Positions 35,363 through 44,382 of a DNA stretch of 64,000 nucleotides are shown in pieces (position 1 is the first letter of the stretch; the number at the start of each line of letters is the position of its first letter). The stretch spans positions 1 to 64,000 of the forward strand of contig CACYMQ010000028.1 in assembly GCA_902775555.1 (NCBI GenBank), written 5' to 3'. The position numbers and the translations under genes are program-made. The notes below the pieces were generated by a model. The model made no database searches. It was not told the origin of the DNA and saw only the letters and a list, made by a program, of their open reading frames with translations. The stretch is from an uncultured Lachnospiraceae bacterium. Its GTDB lineage: Bacteria > Bacillota > Clostridia > Lachnospirales > Lachnospiraceae.

Positions 35363-35487
35363 ACTATCCCCCCTTAAGTAACCTAATCGTATAGTCAATG
35401 CCAAAAATACCCATACATCACCATATTATCCCGTCATATAAAATGTGTCAAGCACGCTATCTTCCTGTCACTGTCCCAAATACGAAC

Positions 35488-35531
35488 ACAACCTCCGGAA
35501 TGTGCATAAAACAACATTCGGAGGTTGTGCA
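35488..35531 (-). terminator. Inverted repeat, possible terminator of the pyridoxamine kinase gene
   Basis: CACAACCTCCGGAATGT pairs with ACATTCGGAGGTTGTG with one bulged base. The following T tract is weak, so termination is uncertain. Confidence 0.45.
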
Positions 35532-35562
35532 TAGTATATTGAGATATAAAAGGCGTGATCGA

Positions 35563-36414
35563 TCACTCCGACAGAGCCAGATCCACAGTCAGCCGGCTTA
35601 CCAGCTGCGGGATGGTGGTCTCAAAGTTTACACCATACCAGGGTTCCTTCGGATCCCTCTTGGTAACACGAATGGTATCCGCGGTATAATCGGCCGCCAG
35701 GGCAAAGGCAGCTTCCATGGAGAGTCCTCTGGTCAGTCCGCCGACTGCCACGGATGCGAAGATATCACCGGTCCCGTGATAAGCAGCGTCCACACGTTCA
35801 TTCTGATAGATAAAATGCTCTCCTGTCCGGGTATCCAGCCCGTACACACCCGTCTGGCCTTCGCTGAGAGAGATACCTGTCAGAACCACAACCTTGGAAC
35901 CCAGAGCTGCCAGCTTCTTCAGAAGGTCCTTCACATATTCCTCATCATAGACTTCCTTATATTCCGTATCCGTCATGAAGCAGGCTTCGGTCAGATTCGG
36001 AACGATGATATCCGCCGAACCGCAAAGTCCCGCATTCAGCTTTGCATACTCCATATCAAAGGCCGGATACAGTTTTCCGTTGTCCGCCATTACCGGATCG
36101 ATGAAGACCATCGTGTCATCCGTCTTGAACATGTCGAAGATCTTCTTTGCGATCTCGATCTCTTCCGCAGAACCAAGATACCCGGTATAGATCGCGTCAA
36201 ATGTGACGCCCTCCGACTTCCAGTGCTCCACGATAGGGATCAGCTGATCCGTCAGATCCTTTACGGTAAAATTCTTGAACATGGTATGTGTTGACAGCAC
36301 CGCCGTCGGCAGGATCACTGTCTCGATCCCCATGGCTGAAATAATAGGCAATGCTACGGTTACGGAACATTTTCCCAGGCAGGAAATGTCCTGAATGGTT
36401 AATATCTTCTTCAT
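35563..36414 (-). CDS. pdxY: Pyridoxamine kinase (pyridoxal/pyridoxamine kinase family)
   Basis: This 283-residue protein belongs to the ribokinase-like vitamin B6 kinases and would phosphorylate pyridoxal/pyridoxamine for PLP salvage. The start MKKILTIQDISCLGKCSVTV is typical of the clostridial pyridoxamine kinase group. PVMADNGKLY (near 120) and the catalytic anion-hole motif GTGDIF (near 223-228, Asp as base) are present, and length is normal. It is transcribed leftwards as a single gene. Its leader contains the 13-bp tandem repeats at 36493-36543. Confidence 0.9.
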   Translation of the reverse strand: MKKILTIQDISCLGKCSVTVALPIISAMGIETVILPTAVLSTHTMFKNFTVKDLTDQLIPIVEHWKSEGVTFDAIYTGYLGSAEEIEIAKKIFDMFKTDDTMVFIDPVMADNGKLYPAFDMEYAKLNAGLCGSADIIVPNLTEACFMTDTEYKEVYDEEYVKDLLKKLAALGSKVVVLTGISLSEGQTGVYGLDTRTGEHFIYQNERVDAAYHGTGDIFASVAVGGLTRGLSMEAAFALAADYTADTIRVTKRDPKEPWYGVNFETTIPQLVSRLTVDLALSE

Positions 36415-36492
36415 ATCGGTACTCCTTTATTCTTTTCCCCTCCGGGAAACCGGTTTTCCGGTCCGTTCTCATGGTCTGCCCCCGCATCCTGT

Positions 36493-36543
36493 CCCCGCGG
36501 TCCGTTTTCGCGGTCCGTTTTCGCGGTCCGTTCTCGCGGTCCA
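36493..36543. repeat. 13-bp tandem repeats in the pdxY leader
   Basis: Four head-to-tail units of TCCGTTTTCGCGG (last copy with C for T) lie between the -10 box (36578-36583 on the minus strand, TATAAT) and the pyridoxamine kinase start. They would be part of its 5' leader. No gene is seen in 36415-36760 besides this. Confidence 0.75.
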
Positions 36544-36760
36544 TCCTTCCGGTTTCCCTTCGATGAGCGATATGAGTATTATAGCCCCTTCTGACCATAT
36601 CTAAATGCCCAATTTTGTATTTTTTTATAATGCCAGTTTTTGACATGCTCCAACCGTACATCAAAAAATATCATTGAATTTTCCTTCATCCTGGCTTAAG
36701 ATGTTGATGGTCGGAGTGAACTCCGTCCACGCACAATACACCTTCGAAGGGACCTTCGTC

Positions 36761-38263
36761 ATGACAAAGTCTGTGACTTCAACCAAAAAGAAATACCTGA
36801 TCATCTTCATTCTTCTTCTGATCCTTTTTGCCGCATCCATGATCACCACACTGCTGACCTCAAAAGAGATCGAACTGCATTTTCCTTCTTTTGGATATGA
36901 ACATTCCAACTATTCCGTTGAATTCGAGACGGAAGGAATCGCAGAGACCGGATCGATTCGGGAAGAGAACGGTGATATCATACTTTGCCTTAAAGCGCTG
37001 CATCCGGGGTCGACCTATGTCAATTTTCAAACGATCCATAAAGATGATCCGGCCCTGACAGACACCTTCAGCTTCACCATCCAGGTGACCGGACTTGGCA
37101 TCATTTACTCCCACCGATATACCTTCAACGGGATACATCTGGTATTTCTATATCTTGCCATATTCCTGCTGACATTGTCTGTCCTTCTTTTCATCTGGCA
37201 CAGGCAGAGCAAAAAAGCCTTTCATTTTTCATATAAGACCATCCTGGATTTCGGACTGTCGCTCTTCTTTCTGGCGCAGTCTCTGATCCTTTTTGCCACG
37301 ATCATCTACACGAAGATCGCTCATATAACCCTGGAGGGAGAACATCTCTTTACCGTCATCGCACTGTCCCTGACTTTCATATCCCTCGTTGCTACGCCGG
37401 TGCTTCTGATCTTCTCCGTGCTGATCACCATCAGCAATATCGGGCTGATCCGAAAGGAAGGAGCACACCCTTCAAATGCACTGGGGATCCTGCTCAGCGC
37501 CCTGCTGATCATAGGATTGGTCGCCATCCTGATGCTGACCCTTATGACCAACTACTATCTGTCTCCGGGCGCACTGATCACCTGGGTCGCAGTAACGCGA
37601 GGGATCGTGTCCTCCCTTTTCTTCTATTTTGTGTGCATTTTATTCTCAACCCTGCTCTTCTGTCTGCTGGCCGGACGCCACAAGCCGGCATATGATAAAG
37701 ACTATCTGATCATTCTTGGGTGCGGTATCCGTGACGACGGAACCCTCTACCCGCTCCTTCAGGGGAGAGCGGACCGGGCCATCGAATTCTATAAAGAGCA
37801 GCTGGAGAAGACCGGGCGGAAAGCCTTCTTTGTCCCCTCCGGCGGACAGGGGACCGATGAATGTATGCCGGAAGGAATGGCGATCCGGAATTATCTTCTG
37901 TCACAGGGGATCCCGGAGGAGCAGATCCTCCCCGAAACCGAGTCCGTAAATACCCTGCAGAATATGAAGTTCTCAAAGAAGATCATCGATGCAAATGCCG
38001 CAGATCCCGAAAAGAGCTGTATCGCTTTCTCTACCACGAACTATCATGTCTATCGAAGCGGGATTCTTGCCTCGGACGTCGGTATGAATGCCGACGGAAT
38101 GGGAGCCAGGACCAAATGGTATTTCTGGCCAAATGCCCTGATCCGCGAATTCGTCGGCCTCATGGTCCGGGAGTGGCGGACCCACGCGTTTCTGTGCGTC
38201 ATGTTCATCCTCCAGTCCGTGATCAGCGGTAACCTTTCATGGTTCTTCTCGTTGATCCCCTGA
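36761..38263 (+). CDS. YdcF/DUF218 family membrane protein
   Basis: This 500-residue protein (start MTKSVTSTKKKYLIIF at 36761) has an N-terminal membrane anchor and a small outer beta domain (about 45-130). About six membrane helices (135-345) follow, then a C-terminal DUF218/YdcF domain (PF02698, about 355-470). That domain shows the family hallmarks: YLIILGCGIRDDG, FVPSGGQGTDE, ESVNTLQNM and STTNYHVYRS. YdcF-type proteins are linked to envelope or peptidoglycan metabolism, with SAM binding reported for some. The longer in-frame start at 36674 has no ribosome binding site. The gene ends before a terminator and is convergent with rpsI. Confidence 0.88.
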   Translation: MTKSVTSTKKKYLIIFILLLILFAASMITTLLTSKEIELHFPSFGYEHSNYSVEFETEGIAETGSIREENGDIILCLKALHPGSTYVNFQTIHKDDPALTDTFSFTIQVTGLGIIYSHRYTFNGIHLVFLYLAIFLLTLSVLLFIWHRQSKKAFHFSYKTILDFGLSLFFLAQSLILFATIIYTKIAHITLEGEHLFTVIALSLTFISLVATPVLLIFSVLITISNIGLIRKEGAHPSNALGILLSALLIIGLVAILMLTLMTNYYLSPGALITWVAVTRGIVSSLFFYFVCILFSTLLFCLLAGRHKPAYDKDYLIILGCGIRDDGTLYPLLQGRADRAIEFYKEQLEKTGRKAFFVPSGGQGTDECMPEGMAIRNYLLSQGIPEEQILPETESVNTLQNMKFSKKIIDANAADPEKSCIAFSTTNYHVYRSGILASDVGMNADGMGARTKWYFWPNALIREFVGLMVREWRTHAFLCVMFILQSVISGNLSWFFSLIP

Positions 38264-38330
38264 CACACGCCCCACAAGCAAAAAAATAAGAGGCTATGCC
38301 GGTCATTCCCCAGTTCAACTTGATAATCAA

Positions 38331-38356
38331 AAACCCCCGCTGATGCGGGGGTTTTA
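38331..38356 (+). terminator. Rho-independent terminator after the YdcF-type gene
   Basis: AAAACCCCCGC pairs with GCGGGGGTTTT around a TGAT loop. It is usable in both directions and lies 68 bp after the stop codon. Confidence 0.75.
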
Positions 38357-38464
38357 CTATATCGCTTGGTGAACTGTATGAGCGGGATCAAGAGGACATG
38401 CCGGTGGCATGTCCTCCCCGCGAATGTCATGACCGGCTATGCCGGTCATTCCGCAGTTCAACGC

Positions 38465-38508
38465 GATAAAAAAATCGCCCCACGTATGTGGGGCAATTTT
38501 TTTATCGC
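38465..38508 (-). terminator. Terminator of the rplM-rpsI operon, overlapping the rpsI stop
   Basis: GATAAAAAAATCGCCCCAC pairs with GTGGGGCAATTTTTTTATC. The minus-strand transcript ends in a long T run. The stem reaches into the last codons of rpsI, with the flanking CCGCAGTTCA/TGAACTGCGG extending the palindrome. Confidence 0.85.
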
Positions 38509-38897
38509 TTACTGAACTGCGGAGCACGACGTGCTGCCTTCAGTCCGTACTTCTTTCTTTCCTTCATTCTCGGATCTCTTGTAAGGTATCCTGCCTTCTT
38601 GAGAGCCGGACGGTAATCCTCACTTGCCTCATTCAGGGCTCTTGCGATACCGTGACGGATCGCACCTGCCTGACCGGTAAATCCACCGCCATATACATTT
38701 ACAAGTACATCATACTTTCCTTCTGTACCTGTTACAGCGAAAGGCTGACGAACGATAACCTTCAGGGTATCAAGGCCGAAGTAATCCTCGATGTCCTTCT
38801 TATTGATGGTGATCTTGCCGCTGCCCGGTGTTACATAGACACGGGCTACGCTGCTTTTTCTTCTACCTGTTCCGTAAAATCTTGTAGACTTTGCCAT
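38502..38897 (-). CDS. rpsI: 30S ribosomal protein S9
   Basis: This 131-residue protein shows the S9 signature: [16 protein letters not shown] at the start, [19 protein letters not shown] in the middle, and the basic [16 protein letters not shown] tail that reaches the P-site tRNA. It lies 18 bp after rplM, as in nearly all bacteria. Confidence 0.97.
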   Translation of the reverse strand: MAKSTRFYGTGRRKSSVARVYVTPGSGKITINKKDIEDYFGLDTLKVIVRQPFAVTGTEGKYDVLVNVYGGGFTGQAGAIRHGIARALNEASEDYRPALKKAGYLTRDPRMKERKKYGLKAARRAPQFSKR

Positions 38898-38915
38898 GAC
38901 CTTTTCCTCCTACCC

Positions 38916-39350
38916 TTAGTACTTGATCTCGAGCGCTTCCGGCTGCTGTGCTGCCTGCTTATGCTCGGGGCCTGCGTAAACGAAAAGCTTCTTGTACATC
39001 TGTCTGCCAAGAGGTCCCTTCGGGAGCATACCCTTTACAGCATGCTCTACGACAGCTTCCGGCTTCTTTGCAAGCATTTCCTTCAGTGTCTTCGACTTCA
39101 AGCCACCGACGTAATCGGAATGGCTGTAATAAATCTTGTCATTCAGCTTATTACCGGTAACCTTGATCTTGTCAGCATTGACAACGATCACATAATCACC
39201 TGTATCAATATGCGGGGTGTAGATCGGCTTGTTCTTGCCGCGCAGCACCTTTGCTACCTCACTTGCGAGGCGGCCTAATGTATGTCCTGTAGCATCAACT
39301 ACATACCACTTTCTGTCGATCGTCGATGGGCTTGCCATAAAGCTCTTCAT
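38916..39350 (-). CDS. rplM: 50S ribosomal protein L13
   Basis: This 144-residue protein starts [20 protein letters not shown] and contains [15 protein letters not shown] and [15 protein letters not shown], typical of L13. The ATG at 39350 follows AAGGAGG; a longer in-frame extension upstream is not supported. A strong promoter about 160 bp upstream indicates a structured leader. Confidence 0.97.
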   Translation of the reverse strand: MKSFMASPSTIDRKWYVVDATGHTLGRLASEVAKVLRGKNKPIYTPHIDTGDYVIVVNADKIKVTGNKLNDKIYYSHSDYVGGLKSKTLKEMLAKKPEAVVEHAVKGMLPKGPLGRQMYKKLFVYAGPEHKQAAQQPEALEIKY

Positions 39351-39513
39351 CGCATCTTCCTCCTTAAATTCGATCTTTACTTGTTTGCGGAAGTTTCTGC
39401 ATCCGCAGCTTCCCGTATGACCGGCCAATGTCCGAAAACCGGTCCCTTCGGGATGATTCTATGAAAATGTTCGTTCCGGGGCATGGTACGAACAACTTTC
39501 GCTATCGTCACAG
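39351..39513 (-). ncRNA. Leader RNA of rplM, possible L13 leader
   Basis: The roughly 160-nt transcribed leader upstream of rplM contains nested inverted repeats (for example CCGGTTTTCGG and GGCCGG segments, 39405-39450) before the ribosome binding site. Firmicutes often carry the L13 autoregulatory leader (RF00555) at this site. The match was not computed, so this call rests on position and length. Confidence 0.4.
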
Positions 39514-39519
39514 ATAAAT

Positions 39520-39548
39520 ATTCTATAACACGCCTCCCCGTGTGTCAA
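39520..39548 (-). promoter_or_regulatory. Strong promoter of rplM-rpsI
   Basis: Minus-strand TTGACA (39543-39548), 17-bp spacer, TAGAAT (39520-39525). Confidence 0.8.
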
Positions 39549-39638
39549 GACTTTTTTTTACAGGCAGAGACAGTTCCTTCGCTCGGATATAAGGAATCCT
39601 CCCACACGCTCCGCGTGCGGGCCCTCCTTATACCTGAG

Positions 39639-40520
39639 TTATGACGTCAGGTGGATCTCAGCCACGATCACCATGAGGACAATGATCCCCATCAGGATCC
39701 CGAGGCCTACGATCAGCCATCCATACCCGGCACTGATCCGTTCCTGTCCCGGCCTTGCGACGCAGTCCTTGAACTCCGCCAATCCTTCTATCTCACGAAG
39801 GACCTCCTTCTGCCTGTCCGACATCTCATCCAGGAAGACGTAATCCTCTCCCGCAGCAGGCTGATCCAGCTTCTCTGCTTTCACTCGCTTCTCAAAGTCC
39901 TTGATCTGCTGAAGATTATGATTCAGAAAATGCTCCTCTTCCGCAAAGCTGACGATATGATGCTCCTCCCGGTATTTACTGTGCTGGGTCGGGTGCGTCA
40001 ATACATTATAGCGGAACCTGCAGTTTACATAATCTCTCACGGACGGTGGCAGGAAGAAAAATACACTGGTCAGGATGATGGGAAATGAGGCAAACTTCAA
40101 CCCCAGATACAAGGCTGCAACAAAGCCGGATTTCGCGCCAATTTCCAAAAAGATCTGCGTCAGTACCCACATAACGACCGGGATCACAAAGCCAAACTTA
40201 AGTACGTTCCAGGCGGTCCGGCTCTTCTCCTTCATCATCGCTTCCTTCCGGAGCGGAAGCTGTCGCTTCTGATCCTCATACCGATCGCGGGTATTCTTCA
40301 TTTTCGTATGAAGCGCATTAAAGGCATCCAGATATCCGGAGTCGGAATCTCCCATCCATGCCTTATGCCACTCTGCCGTTCCTACTCTTGCCCAGGGCGG
40401 AGTTTCCCAGTCCTTCCGGTCCCTCGGATCCTCCTCCTTCAGGCCCCTGGCCCCGCCTACCACGGTGCTCTTCTTTTCTTTCTCTTTTTCACCTTCCGGC
40501 CTTACCAACTCATATGCCAT
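39639..40520 (-). CDS. Hypothetical membrane protein with three helices
   Basis: This 293-residue protein is not assigned to a family. The first 110 residues are soluble, charged and partly coiled-coil, with a basic EGEKEKEKK start. Two membrane helices follow at about 120-145 and 150-175, then a cytoplasmic helical region and a final helix at about 265-290 (YGWLIVGLGILMGIIVLMV). The segment FRYNVLTHPTQHSKY between helices is notable. It separates truA from rplM, which are usually adjacent, and is probably a lineage-specific insertion. No function is proposed. Confidence 0.7.
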   Translation of the reverse strand: MAYELVRPEGEKEKEKKSTVVGGARGLKEEDPRDRKDWETPPWARVGTAEWHKAWMGDSDSGYLDAFNALHTKMKNTRDRYEDQKRQLPLRKEAMMKEKSRTAWNVLKFGFVIPVVMWVLTQIFLEIGAKSGFVAALYLGLKFASFPIILTSVFFFLPPSVRDYVNCRFRYNVLTHPTQHSKYREEHHIVSFAEEEHFLNHNLQQIKDFEKRVKAEKLDQPAAGEDYVFLDEMSDRQKEVLREIEGLAEFKDCVARPGQERISAGYGWLIVGLGILMGIIVLMVIVAEIHLTS

Positions 40521-40638
40521 GACCGTTCCCCCTTATATTTACAGGATCCGTGTATCCTCCCGCCTTTTTTCCATCCTTTCTCCATCCGGTACAGTTCCCG
40601 CAGTCATACGACCTCGCCGCATATCCGGCCTTCTTTAC

Positions 40639-41385
40639 TCACACGAAACGGATCTCCACCAGCGTCAGCCCCTGCGGTTCCGCAGTAGGACCCGCCTTGC
40701 TCCTGTCACAGGCCTCCAGGATATCCTTCATCTCCTCCGGCTCACGGAGTCCCATTCCGATCTCCATAAGCGTGCCGCTGATGATCCTTACCATATTGTA
40801 CAGAAACCCGGTTCCCCTGACACGGATCCGGATCCTCCTCGGTTCCTCAATGTCTCTCTCACAGGTGAGACCGGTAATGGTTCTGACCGTTGTGGTCGCC
40901 TGGCTCCCTGCCGAGCAGAAGCTGGCGAAATCATGCGTTCCGATCAGAAGATCCGCCGCCTTCTGCATCCTCTTCACATCCAGATCATAGTAACAGAACT
41001 TTGAATACAGCCGCTCCACCGGATTGGCAAAGCAGTGATTCCAGATCCGGTATTCATAGGTCTTCACGGAATCGCAGTGTCTCGGATGAAAATCCGCCGC
41101 CACCTCCTCCGCCTTCTGGATCCGGATATCCTCCGGCAAATGTGTATTCAGCGCATAGGACAGTTTCTCCGCCGGGATCCGCGTCTCTGTATCAAAGACC
41201 GCCACATTTCCAAGGGCATGTACACCGGAATCCGTTCTGGAGGCTCCGATCACCCGGATCTCCTCCCCCAGAAGCCGTGTCAGTTCCCGGTTCAGAACTT
41301 CTTCAATTGTGATCCCATTGGGTTGCAGCTGCCAGCCACAATAATTTGTGCCGTCGTATGCAACCACCAGCATGACACGTTTCAT
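40639..41385 (-). CDS. truA: tRNA pseudouridine(38-40) synthase TruA
   Basis: This 248-residue enzyme converts uridines 38-40 of the tRNA anticodon arm to pseudouridine. The start MKRVMLVVAYDGTNYCGWQ is the family N-terminus. The catalytic Asp is in GASRTDSGVHA near residue 52-54. HFPRHCDSVKTYEYR-like strands and a FLYNMVRIISGTLMEIG segment complete the fold. Length is normal. It follows ecfT in the usual Firmicutes order. Confidence 0.95.
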   Translation of the reverse strand: MKRVMLVVAYDGTNYCGWQLQPNGITIEEVLNRELTRLLGEEIRVIGASRTDSGVHALGNVAVFDTETRIPAEKLSYALNTHLPEDIRIQKAEEVAADFHPRHCDSVKTYEYRIWNHCFANPVERLYSKFCYYDLDVKRMQKAADLLIGTHDFASFCSAGSQATTTVRTITGLTCERDIEEPRRIRIRVRGTGFLYNMVRIISGTLMEIGMGLREPEEMKDILEACDRSKAGPTAEPQGLTLVEIRFV

Positions 41386-41404
41386 ATGCTTCTCCGGTTA
41401 TAGT

Positions 41405-42136
41405 TTACATAAAAATCCGTATACACAGCATGCACACTGTAAATATCAGCAGCAGGATTGCCGCGATCCTGTCATTCCGGGTGTATTTCAGCGGTTCGAT
41501 GCGGGTTCTCTTCTGCCCGGCATTATAACCTCTCATATCCATCGCATCCGCCAGGTTTCCCGCATGCCGTAAGGTACTGCGAAACAGCGGGATCAGGAGG
41601 GATATCATAGCCCCTGCTCTCTGCAGAGGGTTCCCTTCATCATAGATCGCCCCTCTGGAAGCCGCTGCGATCTTCAAACGTTCCATTTCCCTGCCCAGTT
41701 GGGGAAGGAAATCAAATGCGATCGCCACGGACATGGCGCCTCCTTCACCGATTGGAAATCCCGCTCTCAGCCCGTCCAGCAGCTCCCGTGGTTCGGTGGT
41801 CTTCGAGAATACCACCGACATCAGGGATACCAGGCAGATCTTCCAGAAGGTCAGCAGGACCGTTTCCACCGGCACCCAGATCAGGCTGAACAATTCCGCT
41901 ATCAGCAGCATGATCAGGACGCTTCTCGCAGACTTTACGATAGATGTAAGCGAACATCCCGATGTCCCCCACGCCACGATGAAAAGTGCCGTAGAGAGCC
42001 CCAGAGCCAGCGGATGTCCCTGGATCAGTGTCAAGACCACATAGAGGATCAGACTATATAGTTTTGTACGGGGATCCAGCCTGCGAAGCACACCCTCGCC
42101 GGGGCTGTAATTTCCCATGGTTACTGACTTTTCCAT
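41405..42136 (-). CDS. ecfT: ECF transporter transmembrane protein EcfT
   Basis: This 243-residue membrane protein couples the EcfA ATPase to interchangeable vitamin-binding S subunits. It has about five or six helices. The two EcfT cytoplasmic coupling motifs are visible as AASRGAIYDEG and RHAGNLADAMDMRGY near residues 140-200, with the Ala-Arg-Gly pattern of the family. Its start overlaps the end of the fused EcfA gene by 16 bp (GAGGGGGG as ribosome binding site), showing translational coupling. Confidence 0.9.
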   Translation of the reverse strand: MEKSVTMGNYSPGEGVLRRLDPRTKLYSLILYVVLTLIQGHPLALGLSTALFIVAWGTSGCSLTSIVKSARSVLIMLLIAELFSLIWVPVETVLLTFWKICLVSLMSVVFSKTTEPRELLDGLRAGFPIGEGGAMSVAIAFDFLPQLGREMERLKIAAASRGAIYDEGNPLQRAGAMISLLIPLFRSTLRHAGNLADAMDMRGYNAGQKRTRIEPLKYTRNDRIAAILLLIFTVCMLCIRIFM

Positions 42137-43629
42137 TTGCTGCCCCCCTCGTGGGCGGTGATCACTACAGCCTTTCCTTGGTTTACATAATCATCTATCA
42201 CAGTTTCCAGAACTCTCCGGCCTTCTCTGTCCATTCCCGCAAACGGTTCATCCAAAATGAGCACCTGCGGTTTCATGGCCAGGATCCCGGCGATGGCGAC
42301 TCTCCGTTTCTCTCCCTCGGACAGCCGTTCCGGATTCCTCTCCCACAGTCTCTCCGGAACCTTCAACGCCCGGAGTGCATCTTCCGCATCCTGTCTCGCC
42401 ATAGCTGTGGGGCGTCCGGCCTTCATCGGACCATACATCACATCCAGATGCACCGATGTCTCAAAGAGCTGGTCTTCCGGAAACTGCATCGCATAGCCCA
42501 CATATCTCCTGACAGGTGCCATAGCCGTCGGCTTTTTTTTCGAAAAGAGAGACCATTTCACCTTTCGGCCGCTTACCGGCAGTTCCATCCCACCGACCCG
42601 GATATGCCCGGAATGATGAGAGAGTGTCCCGTTCATTAGTTTACATAATGTGCTTTTTCCGCTTCCTGTCCCTCCACGCAGCAGATACAGTCCGCCTGCA
42701 CAGATCTCAGCAGTAAAATGTTCCACCACATGATTTCGTCCGTACCGAAACCCCACATCAAGCAAAGACAGAAGGATCTTCCGGTCCTCAGGTTCCTTCC
42801 TGATGATCCAGGACGGGCCTTTTCTACCCCCGCCTATAAAGGGATTCTCAAGCCCGGACCGACCGGTTTCTTCCGACGGATCCTCCTCCGGATCCTCCGG
42901 GAAGAGAGACCCGGCCTCCGGGTCCGTCGGATCATTCTCCGATTTCCGCAGTGTCATCTTCCCGTATGCATGTGCCTTTCTTTCCGTGATCCTGCCGTTC
43001 TTTAATACAAGAACACGTTTCATCCGTCCCAGCGTCTCCGGATCATGGGAAACCAGAAGCAGTGTCTGCCCGTTCCTTCTTGCAAGTGAAAGGATCAGCG
43101 AAAGGACCTCCTGTCCCTCCGATCTGCCCAGCATGGACAGAGGCTCATCCAGAAGAAGAAGCTGCGGCCTCATCATAAGCACCGATACCAGGGCAGCCTT
43201 CTGCTGCTGTCCGCCGCTCAGCATACGGAAATCCTGATCCTCCGGGATTCCCTCCAGCAGTTTTTTTCTTAACCCTTCCCAACGCTTTCGGATCACCTCG
43301 GGTTCCACAGCCAGATTTTCCGGTCCGAAGGCTGCATCCGAAGCCAGTCCCGAAAAAACCATGGTTTTCTCCGGCTGCTGGCACAACAGACCGATCTTCC
43401 CTCTCAGATTGTCCAGGTCTCTTGCATGGAAGGGATCCAGACCATCCATCACGATCTCTCCCATTTTCCCCGTCCGTTTCAGTCCGGCCAGATATTGAAG
43501 GAGTTCCGTCTTACCGGCACCGTTCATTCCCGTCAGTCCCACGATGTCTCCGGGCTTCAGTTCAAGGCTTACACTGCTGTCCGGTATATGCCGCATATGT
43601 AATTCTTTCACTTTCACGCCCAGTCCCAT
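42121..43629 (-). CDS. Fused two-domain ECF transporter ATPase (EcfA1-EcfA2)
   Basis: This 502-residue protein holds two ABC ATPase domains, whereas most Firmicutes have separate ecfA1 and ecfA2. The first domain has GMNGAGKT (Walker A, about 34-41), LLCQQPE (Q loop), LSGGQQQK (signature), LLLLDEP and VSH. Its D loop is SMLG instead of the usual SALD. A charged linker rich in Glu, Pro and Ser (about 225-275) follows. The second domain has GGTGSGKS, QFPEDQLFE, LSEGEKRRV (Glu in place of the second Gly), VLILDEPFAGMD and TAHE. Asymmetry of the two composite sites is likely. The gene comes 130 bp after rplQ, past a terminator-like hairpin. Confidence 0.9.
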   Translation of the reverse strand: MGLGVKVKELHMRHIPDSSVSLELKPGDIVGLTGMNGAGKTELLQYLAGLKRTGKMGEIVMDGLDPFHARDLDNLRGKIGLLCQQPEKTMVFSGLASDAAFGPENLAVEPEVIRKRWEGLRKKLLEGIPEDQDFRMLSGGQQQKAALVSVLMMRPQLLLLDEPLSMLGRSEGQEVLSLILSLARRNGQTLLLVSHDPETLGRMKRVLVLKNGRITERKAHAYGKMTLRKSENDPTDPEAGSLFPEDPEEDPSEETGRSGLENPFIGGGRKGPSWIIRKEPEDRKILLSLLDVGFRYGRNHVVEHFTAEICAGGLYLLRGGTGSGKSTLCKLMNGTLSHHSGHIRVGGMELPVSGRKVKWSLFSKKKPTAMAPVRRYVGYAMQFPEDQLFETSVHLDVMYGPMKAGRPTAMARQDAEDALRALKVPERLWERNPERLSEGEKRRVAIAGILAMKPQVLILDEPFAGMDREGRRVLETVIDDYVNQGKAVVITAHEGGSKWKSQ

Positions 43630-43711
43630 GGTTCCACCTGTTCTTTATTCCATCCCGCAGGATCCGATCCCCGTTCCTATACGATATGCATCTGCACTCT
43701 GTATGTTAGAG

Positions 43712-43744
43712 AAAAGGGGATACCGTTTTCACGATATCCCCTTA
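43712..43744 (-). terminator. Terminator-like hairpin after rplQ
   Basis: AAGGGGATATCG pairs with GGTATCCCCTT (one mismatch). The minus strand continues CTTTTCTC. It would separate the alpha operon from the ECF genes in part. Confidence 0.65.
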
Positions 43745-43759
43745 AAGTACACATCCGGC

Positions 43760-44296
43760 TTATACGAGCTCCAGGAAAACTTCCAGAGCGCCGTCGCCCT
43801 TTCTCTCTCCGATCTTCACGATACGTGTATAACCACCGTTCCGTCCGGCATACTTAGCACCCAGCTCTGTGAAGAGCTTGTCTGTCAGATCAACCTTCTT
43901 GGTTGCTGCCTTCTTGCCTGCTGCCTCAGTCGGTACCTCAACAACCGGATACAGAACCTTCAGCATCTCGCGGCGTGCATGCAGTCTGCTGGGAAGATCC
44001 TTCTTAACGGTCTTCTCGATCTCGTCGTAAAGAGTAACCTTCTTACCGTCTACAACATTCTTCATGCGCTTTCCGTCTTTATCCTTGCGGGCAACCTTAG
44101 CAGTTACCTTAACCTCTTCGAAATTATCCTTTTCCTTAACAGCCATGGTGATCAGCTTCTCGGCGATCTTACGAACTTCCTTGGCTCTTGCCTCAGTTGT
44201 ACGGATCTTTCCGTGATAGATCAGCTGTGTTACCTGATTCCGAAGTAATGCTTTTCTCTGATCGCTCTTCTTACCGAGCTTTCTGTACATTGCCAT
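43760..44296 (-). CDS. rplQ: 50S ribosomal protein L17
   Basis: This 178-residue protein starts MAMYRKLGKKSDQRKALLRN and has the family TTEARAKEVRKIAEKLI segment. It is longer than the 115-130 residues of E. coli-type L17 because of an internal lysine-rich insertion (about 60-140). Such insertions are frequent in Clostridia. The conserved C-terminal GGYTRI...GERKGDGA segment follows. Last gene of the alpha operon. Confidence 0.95.
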   Translation of the reverse strand: MAMYRKLGKKSDQRKALLRNQVTQLIYHGKIRTTEARAKEVRKIAEKLITMAVKEKDNFEEVKVTAKVARKDKDGKRMKNVVDGKKVTLYDEIEKTVKKDLPSRLHARREMLKVLYPVVEVPTEAAGKKAATKKVDLTDKLFTELGAKYAGRNGGYTRIVKIGERKGDGALEVFLELV

Positions 44297-44382
44297 ATTC
44301 TTTTCCTCCTTGCCCCGTGACGCGGGTCCTCGCTTTGCTTACTGAGAAGTATAATACTTCTATTCTTCAGCTTAAGCGGTAA

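Noticed and set aside
33707..35377. 556-codon open frame on the plus strand
   Set aside because: It is entirely antisense to the FIST-GGDEF gene, shows no domain and has the codon pattern expected of a shadow frame.
36640..36674. TTGACA upstream of the YdcF-type gene as a promoter
   Set aside because: No acceptable -10 box at 16-18 bp; the nearest TATCAT is 23 bp away.
39575..39620. Hairpin CCCACACGC/GCGTGCGGG as terminator after the 293-residue membrane protein
   Set aside because: A stem exists but no T tract follows on the relevant strand.
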